Of a DNA stretch of 12,478 nt, positions 7,191 to 12,478 are shown piece by piece. The stretch spans positions 1-12,478 of the forward strand of contig JAKEGI010000003.1 in assembly GCA_022615595.1 (NCBI GenBank), given 5' to 3'. Numbering within the stretch: the first letter of the stretch is position 1; the number at the start of each line of letters is the position of its first letter. The position numbers and the translations under genes are program-made. Under the pieces are notes generated by a model. The model worked only from the letters and a program-made list of their open reading frames with translations. It ran no database searches and was not told where the DNA came from. Origin of the DNA: Bacteroidales bacterium (GTDB lineage: Bacteria; Bacteroidota; Bacteroidia; Bacteroidales; VadinHA17).

Positions 7191-7625
7191 ATGATTATCA
7201 GGCCCTACAGGAAAGGTGACTTTGCAGCCATTATGAACCTGTGGACAGCTACCGGGCTGGGCAGGCCCGAGAGAGGTGATGATGAGACAACAGTGGAGCG
7301 TAGCATTGAGATAGGCGGAGAGATGCTGGTAATGTGCGATGAGTCAGACAGTGACAGGATTATCGGAACCTCATGGACCACCTTTGACGGCAGACGGTTG
7401 CACCTGCACCACTTCGGCATAGATCCTCTCCACCAGGGCAAAGGCCTGGCAAAAGACCTTCTCAGGAAAGCACTGAAATTTGTAAAGGAAAAACGATGCC
7501 AGGTTAAGCTGGAGGTCCACCGATCGAACAGGGCCGCTATAAACCTCTATAAAGGAGCAGGCTTTGAATACCTCGGAGATTATGACATATATATCATCAG
7601 GGATATTCAAAATATTGAGGTTTAA
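7191..7625 (+). CDS. GNAT-family N-acetyltransferase
   Basis: This 144-residue single-domain protein transfers an acetyl group from acetyl-CoA to an amine. The acetyl-CoA pyrophosphate-binding motif is visible as Q82-G-K-G-L-A87 within the segment GIDPLHQGKGLAKDLL (76-91). The late GNAT block is LEVHRSNRAAINLYKGAGF (107-125), followed by EYLGDY, typical of RimI-like and small-molecule GNATs. The stretch HLHHFGI (70-76) precedes motif A. The gene starts 9 bp after the NfeD stop with no terminator between, so it is likely the third gene of the mqnA transcript. The substrate cannot be predicted; ribosomal-protein N-terminal, amino-acid and antibiotic acetylation are all possible. Confidence 0.88.
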   Translation: MIIRPYRKGDFAAIMNLWTATGLGRPERGDDETTVERSIEIGGEMLVMCDESDSDRIIGTSWTTFDGRRLHLHHFGIDPLHQGKGLAKDLLRKALKFVKEKRCQVKLEVHRSNRAAINLYKGAGFEYLGDYDIYIIRDIQNIEV

Positions 7626-7658
7626 ACTGTTAAAATTACTTTAAAGGCAGTTCCCGAT

Positions 7659-7689
7659 TTTCATTCCTCATAATTTTTTTGTATCTTTG
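7659..7689 (+). promoter_or_regulatory. Bacteroidota-type promoter of the small HTH gene
   Basis: TATCTTTG at 7682-7689 is an exact match to the -7 consensus TAnnTTTG. Nineteen bases upstream, TTTC (7659-7662) matches three of four bases of the -33 TTTG. Transcription would start near 7696, only about 16 nt before the ATG at 7712. The surrounding 7626-7711 region is A/T-rich and holds no other recognisable element. Confidence 0.7.
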
Positions 7690-7711
7690 AAGAAATCTAT
7701 ACCATTGTATT

Positions 7712-7957
7712 ATGGCACGTACGATAACATTTTCGCAGCTGAGGAAGATCAAAGACCAGCTTCCTGACGGAAGCATCAAGAGGATTGCAGATGACCTGCA
7801 CATAAATGAAGAGACCGTCAGGAATTATTTTGGTGGCTGGAATTTTGACCGTGGACAGAGTGCCGGTATCCATATCGAAAAGGGGCCCGAAGGAGGAATA
7901 GTCACAATAGAAGACACAACAATACTTGACCTCGCTGAAGGGATGCTGCCACGCTAA
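7712..7957 (+). CDS. Small HTH-type putative DNA-binding protein
   Basis: This 81-residue protein is of a kind I recall as a conserved hypothetical or 'DNA-binding protein' in Bacteroidota; no function is established that I know of. Residues about 20-40 (GSIKRIADDLHINEETVRNYF) read as a helix-turn-helix: a first helix with Ile-Ala-Asp-Asp-Leu, a turn at His-Ile-Asn, and a recognition-like helix with Glu-Thr-Val-Arg-Asn-Tyr-Phe. The N-terminus is basic (MARTITFSQLRKIKDQ). The second half changes character: a glycine-rich, acidic segment (EKGPEGGIVTIEDTT, 57-71) and a short C-terminal helix (ILDLAEGML). The gene stands alone between its own promoter (7659-7689) and a perfect terminator (7982-8010), which suggests independent and possibly strong expression. 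DNA binding is inferred from the HTH pattern. It could be a local regulator, a nucleoid protein or a protein-protein adaptor. Confidence 0.75.
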   Translation: MARTITFSQLRKIKDQLPDGSIKRIADDLHINEETVRNYFGGWNFDRGQSAGIHIEKGPEGGIVTIEDTTILDLAEGMLPR

Positions 7958-7981
7958 TTCATATCATACAACATCTTCCGG

Positions 7982-8010
7982 AAAGCAAAAGTTTCTACTT
8001 TTGCTTTTTT
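7982..8010 (+). terminator. Rho-independent terminator of the HTH gene
   Basis: An 11-bp perfect inverted repeat (arms 7982-7992 and 7997-8007, AAAGCAAAAGT and its complement) encloses the 4-nt loop TTCT. The right arm runs into a T tract ending at 8010. It lies 24 bp after the stop of the HTH gene. The stem is A/T-rich but uninterrupted. Confidence 0.85.
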
Positions 8011-8016
8011 CGTTAA

Positions 8017-8133
8017 ATGATGGCCCATCACTATATCTCAGCCGCTGAAAAGAAGCACCGTAGCATGCTGGAACAGGAGAGCCGCGTGATATTTTCCGGA
8101 ACAGTCATTTCACACTTCAGAAAACTTACATAA
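8017..8133 (+). CDS. Candidate 38-residue leader ORF before the M14 peptidase
   Basis: An ATG at 8017 (a second follows at 8020) opens a 38-codon frame whose TAA (8131-8133) shares one base with the peptidase start (TAATG). It fills almost all of the space between the terminator at 8010 and the peptidase gene. The encoded peptide is polar and basic, with no signal or membrane segment, and I recognise no family. Its base composition is closer to the neighbouring genes than to the A/T-rich intergenic regions here. It could be a translated leader that couples ribosomes to the peptidase start, a small gene, or chance. No clear promoter consensus is visible in 8011-8132. Confidence 0.25.
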   Translation: MMAHHYISAAEKKHRSMLEQESRVIFSGTVISHFRKLT

Positions 8134-9899
8134 TGAGAAGAACAATTTTGATCCTGGTACTGCAGCTTATTCTTACGCCATTCATCACAGCACAGGAAAA
8201 GAGACCGCTGCCGCAGCTGAGATACGCTGAGAATCACAGTCTCACATGGGAAGAGGCTATAAGCTATTACCAGATACTTGACGAGGCATATCCCGAAGCA
8301 AAACTGATGGAAATGGGTATGACAGATGCCGGAAGGCCTCTTCACCTCTTTGTCATTTCTCCTGAAAGGGAATTTGATCCGGCGGTTGTACACCGGCAGG
8401 GCAAAGCTGTAATACTGATTAACAATGGCATTCATCCCGGTGAACCCGAAGGTATTGACGCCAGCGCCCAGTATGCTGCCGATCTCCTTTCTGACAGGAG
8501 GAGGATGAACAGTGAGATTAAAAACTGTGTTATCGCTATCATTCCGGTCTATAACATCGGCGGAGCGCTCACACGCAGCCCCTACTACCGCATTAATCAA
8601 AACGGCCCGGATGAAAAGGGAGCCAGGCGGAACACCCGGTATCTCGACCTGAACCGTGACTTTGTCAAACAGGACTCACGTGATGCCAGGGCGTTTGCTG
8701 AGATCTACTGCTGGCTTGACCCTGATGTCTTCCTGGACACTCATACAACAAACGGTTCAGACCATCAGTTCACGGTAACTCTTATTGCCACTCAGCCTGA
8801 GAAAATGCATCCGGAGATGGAGGAGTTCTTCAGGAACAAGATGCTCCCCGGACTATACTCACGGATGAAGAGCGTTCATAATAATGAGATTGTGCCATAC
8901 GTACAGTACACTGAGAGGGGCGAGATAAAAGCCATCACAGGCTTTGAGGAACATCCCTACTATTCAACGGGTTACTCGGCACTCTTCAATTCATTCGGTT
9001 TCATGACAGAGACGCTTGTCTACAAGCCATATGCAGAACGTGTGAAGGGTACGCTGCAGTTTATTACCGAGCTGGCAAGGTTTACATCCGAGAACCATAA
9101 GGAGATGCTTGCCCTCAGAGCGGAGGCTGACCGGCTGACGCTGACAGCCAGGGAATATGTCCTGGACTGGGAGCAGGATACTGCACGCTGGGATCTGCTG
9201 ACATTCCGCGGATACAGGTGGGAAGAGACAACATTGCCTCTGTCCGGAAGGAAGACCGGAACCTATAACCGCGAAAAACCCTATGTTGATACTATCAGAT
9301 ACTATAACTATTTTAAGCCTGCGCTGACGGTTACCGTACCGGATGCATATATTGTCCCCTTTGCCTGGGAAGAGGTTATTGAGAGGCTGAAGGTCAACGG
9401 AGTGGAAATGAGTCAGCTGGGGGCTGATACGACACTGAAAGTGGAGTCAACTTATATCGAGAGCTATGAGCCTGCCAAAAGAGCAACACAGGGGCACTTC
9501 TTCAATACCGGTGTCAAGGTCAGGAGAGTGACACAGGAGATAACATACCTCAAGGGTGATTATATCATACCTGTCAACCAGAGAGCAAACAAGTATATTA
9601 TATATATGCTTGAACCTCAGAGCGAAGCCGGCTTCTTTGCCTGGAACTTCTTCGACTCGTTTCTTGAGGGACAGGACTGGTACTCGGTGTGGGGCTTTGA
9701 GAGTCACCTGAAAGAGCTCCTCGATAAGGATCCTGCTTTGAGATCTGCCTTCGAGAAGGCAAAGAAAGAAGATGAGAAGGTGGCTGCTGACCCTGTTGCA
9801 CAGCTGCAATGGCTCTACCAGAATACCCCTGTATCAGAACTAGAAAAACGTACCAGGCTCTATCCGGTTGGCAGGCTCTTCAAAAGTACAGGTATATGA
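8133..9899 (+). CDS. Secreted M14-family zinc carboxypeptidase
   Basis: This 588-residue protein starts with a clear Sec signal peptide (basic MRR, a hydrophobic stretch to about 19, probable cleavage after Ala20 in FITA-QEK), so it acts in the periplasm or outside the cell. The M14 metal site is complete: His101 and Glu104 in HPGEPEG, and the third ligand His204 in LDTHTTNG. Asn174-Arg175 in DLNRDF match the substrate-carboxylate-binding pair, and Glu293 in TETLVYKPY is the likely catalytic glutamate. M14 enzymes remove C-terminal residues from peptides or trim peptidoglycan stem peptides. After about residue 320 there are some 270 residues that I cannot assign, more than a minimal M14 domain needs. 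The gene ends 19 bp from the convergent FAH-family gene, with no hairpin between. Upstream signals are weak apart from a possible coupled leader ORF. Confidence 0.88.
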   Translation: MRRTILILVLQLILTPFITAQEKRPLPQLRYAENHSLTWEEAISYYQILDEAYPEAKLMEMGMTDAGRPLHLFVISPEREFDPAVVHRQGKAVILINNGIHPGEPEGIDASAQYAADLLSDRRRMNSEIKNCVIAIIPVYNIGGALTRSPYYRINQNGPDEKGARRNTRYLDLNRDFVKQDSRDARAFAEIYCWLDPDVFLDTHTTNGSDHQFTVTLIATQPEKMHPEMEEFFRNKMLPGLYSRMKSVHNNEIVPYVQYTERGEIKAITGFEEHPYYSTGYSALFNSFGFMTETLVYKPYAERVKGTLQFITELARFTSENHKEMLALRAEADRLTLTAREYVLDWEQDTARWDLLTFRGYRWEETTLPLSGRKTGTYNREKPYVDTIRYYNYFKPALTVTVPDAYIVPFAWEEVIERLKVNGVEMSQLGADTTLKVESTYIESYEPAKRATQGHFFNTGVKVRRVTQEITYLKGDYIIPVNQRANKYIIYMLEPQSEAGFFAWNFFDSFLEGQDWYSVWGFESHLKELLDKDPALRSAFEKAKKEDEKVAADPVAQLQWLYQNTPVSELEKRTRLYPVGRLFKSTGI

Positions 9900-9918
9900 T
9901 TTAAAGGCCCTCGACGCC

Positions 9919-10530
9919 TCACCTGACAAAGAAATCGAGAACTTTCTGACCCTCGAGGAAGGCGGTCAGATTGTCACCTTTTTTTACCGGCCCTACACCT
10001 GCCGGCGTACCCGTAAATATCAGGTCTCCAGTCTTAAGTGTGTAAAACCTTGATGCATAGGCTATAATATCCCCGAAGCTGAATATCATCTCCGAACTGT
10101 TGCCGGTCTGTCTCCTCACACCATTAACATCAAGATAGAAACTGATGTCAGAGAGGCTCCTGAGCTTCTCCTTGCTAACAAACTCACCCAGCGGTGCCGA
10201 ACCGTCAAAAGTCTTTGACAGATCCCATGGTTCGCCGGCCAGCGAGAATTTCTTCTGAAGATCGCGCGCGGTGAAATCAATTCCAACGGTGAGGGCATCA
10301 AAATACCTGTGAGCAAACCCCTTCTTTATACCCTTGCCAAGTTTGGAAATACGAAGCACTAATTCAGCCTCGAATTGCAGATCATTTGAAAAATCGGGAA
10401 GGAAGAAGGGTTTGTTCTTCTTCAGTATCGCTGAATCAGGCTTGAGAAAGATCAGCGGTATCTCCGGTACGGGGTTGTTTAATTCCGCTGCATGTTTCTG
10501 ATAGTTGCGGCCTACACAAATGATTTTCAT
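9919..10530 (-). CDS. Fumarylacetoacetate hydrolase-family protein (FAHD1/YcgM-like acylpyruvase)
   Basis: This 203-residue single-domain enzyme opens with VGRNYQKHAAELNN, matching the FAHD1/YcgM group. His13 and Glu16 occupy the place of the cap dyad used by FAHD1 for acylpyruvate hydrolysis and oxaloacetate decarboxylation. Metal ligands are visible as Glu54 and Glu56 (FEAELVL) and Asp85 (GIDFTARDLQ). Lys106 in SKTFDGSAPLG corresponds to the conserved active-site lysine. The family motif GTPAGVGP (174-181) closes the active site. Likely substrates are acylpyruvates or oxaloacetate, but substrate assignment in this family from sequence alone is unreliable. The gene starts 7 bp after the exonuclease stop on the same strand, so it is probably the last gene of a dnaN-led transcript. 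The start at MKIICVGRNY is the one normal for the family. Confidence 0.9.
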   Translation of the reverse strand: MKIICVGRNYQKHAAELNNPVPEIPLIFLKPDSAILKKNKPFFLPDFSNDLQFEAELVLRISKLGKGIKKGFAHRYFDALTVGIDFTARDLQKKFSLAGEPWDLSKTFDGSAPLGEFVSKEKLRSLSDISFYLDVNGVRRQTGNSSEMIFSFGDIIAYASRFYTLKTGDLIFTGTPAGVGPVKKGDNLTAFLEGQKVLDFFVR

Positions 10531-10537
10531 ATACCTT

Positions 10538-11308
10538 TTATGCTTTTCCGAACGAACGGAGTTTGATTGCCGTTATCACCTGCTTGGTGTTGAGCGGGAA
10601 GTCACCGTTCATCATCCATGAGTAGTATGAAGGTTCTTCCTTAAACACCAGTTCAACAGGCTTACCCTTGTGCTTGCCGAAGTTAAAGACCTCCGCACCC
10701 TGTTCGTTGAAGACTATTCTTCCGGCAAGATCTGCATTGTTGTTGAAAGCACTGAATGACGAAAGCTTCTCAATATCATTTTCAAGATCCGGGTAGCGAT
10801 CGAGCTGGGCCTTAAGTATCTCATAGGTGGCAGCGGCATCGGCCTGGGCACTGTGAGCGTTCTCAAGCTCCCTGTTGCAATAGAACCTGTATGCGGCGCT
10901 GAGTGTACGCTGCTCTTTCTTATGGAAGATGACCTGCACATCAACATACCTGTGCTTGGCAGGGTTAAAATCGAAATTTACACGCAGGAACTCTTCGCAG
11001 AGTATCGGGATGTCAAATTTCATGGAATTAAAACCTGCCAGGTCACATCCTTCAAGGAAGGAGGCAATTCTTTTCGCAACGTCCTTGAAATGAGGAGCAT
11101 TGGCAACTTCGGCATCACTGATGCCATGAATGCGTGTTGCTTCCGGTGAAATTGGAATACCGGGGTTGATCCTCATTGTGAGCCACTCCTCTGCTCCTCC
11201 GGGGGCGACCTTCAGTGCAGATATTTCTACTATGCGGTCAGTAGCGATGCTCACCCCGGTGGTCTCGAGATCAAGTATGACCAGGGGTTTCTTTAGGTTT
11301 AACTCCAT
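10538..11308 (-). CDS. DEDDh 3'-5' exonuclease (DNA polymerase III epsilon-like)
   Basis: This 256-residue protein has an N-terminal exonuclease domain (about 7-170) with all DEDDh residues: Asp13 and Glu15 in LDLETTG, Asp99 in FNSMKFDIP, and His152 with Asp157 in HSAQADAAAT. This is the fold of the proofreading epsilon subunit of DNA polymerase III and of related DNases and RNases. A second small region (about 205-256, with FNFGKHKGKPVELV and YYSWMMNGDFP) is common in Bacteroidota members. The position directly after dnaN (11 bp gap) favours a replication or repair role. QLDRYP at 168-173, just after the catalytic core, loosely resembles a clamp-binding motif. A GGA-containing sequence lies just before the ATG. 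Whether this is the actual proofreading subunit or an accessory nuclease cannot be decided here, because Bacteroidota polymerases may rely on other exonucleases. Confidence 0.9.
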   Translation of the reverse strand: MELNLKKPLVILDLETTGVSIATDRIVEISALKVAPGGAEEWLTMRINPGIPISPEATRIHGISDAEVANAPHFKDVAKRIASFLEGCDLAGFNSMKFDIPILCEEFLRVNFDFNPAKHRYVDVQVIFHKKEQRTLSAAYRFYCNRELENAHSAQADAAATYEILKAQLDRYPDLENDIEKLSSFSAFNNNADLAGRIVFNEQGAEVFNFGKHKGKPVELVFKEEPSYYSWMMNGDFPLNTKQVITAIKLRSFGKA

Positions 11309-11319
11309 TTTTCCGGATG

Positions 11320-12450
11320 TCAGGCGTTTATCATCATTGGCATGAGAAGCATGAGAAGATCCTCATTCTCATTGGCTGTCTCTGACGGAAGAAATAGCCC
11401 TGCCCTTGTTGGGTCAGCAAGCTCGATAAGCACATCCTGTGAAGCTATGTTTGACAGTATCTCTATCAGGAAGACAGATTTGAAACCTATCTCCATATCA
11501 TCGCCCTCATACTGACACTTATGGCGCTCATATGCCGAGATTGAGAAGTCAACATCCTGTGCTGAGACAGTAATCTGGTTGGGAGTGAACTGCAGCTTCA
11601 CCAGGTTGCTTGCCTGGTTGGAGAAGACCGAGACCCTGCGAAGAATATTATAGAGCTCGAGCCTGTCTATCCGCACCTTCCTCGGATTGTTTTTCGGGAT
11701 GACAGAGTTATAGTTGGGATAGTTGCCCTCGACAAGGCGTGAGACAACCTTATAGTCAGAGAGCATGAAGAAGGCGTTCCTGTCGTCAAACTCAACCGAA
11801 ACCACTCCGCTCTCCCTGGGAAGAATGTTCTTAAGCAGTGATGCAGGCTTCTTGGGCAGGATGAATGAGGCGCTGCTCTCTGCCCTGGCATCGCTTCTCT
11901 GATACCTTACCAGCTTATGAGCATCAGACGCCACAAAGGTAAGCTTCTCAGGAGAGGCCTCAACAAGGATCCCTCCCATCACCGGGCGCAACTCATCATC
12001 AGCTGTGGCGAACAGGGTCCGTGATATCCCGGAGAGCAGGACATCGGCTGCAATAGTGAAACTGAAACGCTTCTCCTTTTTGATAACGGGCAAAACGGGA
12101 AAATCAATCCCATTCTGACCAACCACACTGAAACGGCCGTTCTCAGAGTTGATGACGACTGCGAGTGTGTCGGGATTGATGTCAAAAGTAAGTGGCTGCT
12201 CAGAAAACTCTTTCAGCGTATCAAGCAATATTCTGGCCGGCAGGGCTACGGTGCCGCTTCCGGTGACATTATCAAGCTTCATCCTTGTAATAAGCGTTGA
12301 CTCAAGGTCTGAGGCAGTTATCTCCAGGTCATTTCCAGTGAGGTTGAAGAGAAAATTATCAAGAATTGGAAGGGTATTCTTTGAGCTTATTACCCTGCTG
12401 ATGGCTTGCAGATGACCCAGTAGTTCTGTGCTTGATACAACAAATTTCAT
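11320..12450 (-). CDS. dnaN: DNA polymerase III beta sliding clamp
   Basis: The 376-residue protein has the usual length (E. coli: 366) and the three-fold repeated clamp architecture, with repeats of about 125 residues. It forms a head-to-tail dimer ring around DNA that tethers the replicase and recruits repair proteins. Recognisable blocks are the opening MKFVVSSTELLGHLQ, NTLPILDNFLF (25-35), ITASDLEST (44-52), PVLPVIK and a C-terminal LLMLLMPMM near the end, matching the C-terminal strand that borders the partner-binding groove. Both ends are intact. The 28 bases upstream inside the window are A/T-rich, with no clear Shine-Dalgarno and no complete promoter, so regulatory elements probably lie beyond the edge. 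The exonuclease follows 11 bp downstream and the FAH-like gene after it. No dnaA is visible, so nothing here shows the replication origin. Confidence 0.97.
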   Translation of the reverse strand: MKFVVSSTELLGHLQAISRVISSKNTLPILDNFLFNLTGNDLEITASDLESTLITRMKLDNVTGSGTVALPARILLDTLKEFSEQPLTFDINPDTLAVVINSENGRFSVVGQNGIDFPVLPVIKKEKRFSFTIAADVLLSGISRTLFATADDELRPVMGGILVEASPEKLTFVASDAHKLVRYQRSDARAESSASFILPKKPASLLKNILPRESGVVSVEFDDRNAFFMLSDYKVVSRLVEGNYPNYNSVIPKNNPRKVRIDRLELYNILRRVSVFSNQASNLVKLQFTPNQITVSAQDVDFSISAYERHKCQYEGDDMEIGFKSVFLIEILSNIASQDVLIELADPTRAGLFLPSETANENEDLLMLLMPMMINA

Positions 12451-12478
12451 ATTGTTTATTTTTAAGTTATTCCGAATT

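Noticed and set aside
8031..8600. A 189-codon open frame on the reverse strand over the start of the M14 peptidase
   Set aside because: It lies antisense to a gene with a clear signal peptide and zinc site. Its translation has no domain, and the composition fits a shadow frame.
9447..9809. A 120-codon reverse frame inside the M14 peptidase
   Set aside because: No recognisable motif and no promoter; fully explained as a shadow of the coding frame.
9900..9918. A shared terminator between the convergent M14 and FAH-family genes
   Set aside because: The 19-bp gap has no inverted repeat followed by a T tract on either strand.
11341..11358. A tandem 9-bp repeat (CATGAGAAG twice)
   Set aside because: It encodes the LLM-LLM run at the clamp C-terminus and is explained by the protein sequence.
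1..12478. Defence systems, mobile elements, CRISPR arrays, tRNA or rRNA genes
   Set aside because: I found no transposase, integrase, terminal repeats, regularly spaced repeats or RNA-gene structure. Every large frame is explained by a metabolic, membrane or replication gene.

Overview
This window comes from a member of the Bacteroidota, probably a Bacteroidales-like lineage. The evidence is indirect but consistent. Three forward genes or gene sets and one reverse gene are preceded by sites resembling the Bacteroidota sigma-factor promoter (TTTG, about 19 bp, TAnnTTTG). Most starts lack a strong Shine-Dalgarno. The proteins also read like Bacteroidota versions of their families: the RluA-type enzyme with its N-terminal S4-like segment, the MqnA-like protein, the 81-residue HTH protein, and the DnaN plus DEDDh exonuclease pair. 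The content is chromosomal and mostly housekeeping. I see no rRNA, tRNA, CRISPR array, transposase, phage gene, integrase or att-like repeat, and no gene-free stretch longer than 300 bases.

Layout, left to right. (1) Positions 2-145 hold the 3' end of a membrane protein, followed by a forward pseudouridine synthase (223-1110). (2) A reverse block follows: purB (adenylosuccinate lyase, 3539-4876) leads into an ABC exporter only 10 bp downstream, and then, after an 87-bp gap, a small ferritin-like (rubrerythrin-type) protein whose stop lies 3 bp from the pseudouridine synthase stop. (3) A 113-bp divergent region separates purB from a forward set made of mqnA, a long NfeD-type membrane protease that overlaps mqnA by ATGA, and a GNAT acetyltransferase 9 bp further on. 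The two promoters in this region are interleaved. (4) A compact single-gene unit (promoter, 81-residue HTH protein, perfect hairpin terminator) occupies 7659-8010. (5) A secreted M14-type zinc carboxypeptidase follows (8133-9899), possibly preceded by a 38-codon ORF that ends on its start codon. (6) A tight reverse set, dnaN, DEDDh exonuclease and FAHD1-like hydrolase (gaps of 11 and 7 bp), fills the right end and converges on the peptidase.

Functionally the window touches purine synthesis, quinone synthesis, membrane quality control, RNA modification, peptide degradation and DNA replication. The most informative arrangements are the sliding clamp with a proofreading-type exonuclease and an acylpyruvase-like enzyme, and the interleaved purB/mqnA promoters. 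I found no clear-cut new defence or mobile system. The best leads are the uncharacterised HTH mini-gene, an NfeD protease coupled to mqnA with no stomatin partner in view, a possible clamp-binding motif in the exonuclease, and a recurring pattern of short upstream ORFs whose stops overlap the main start codon.
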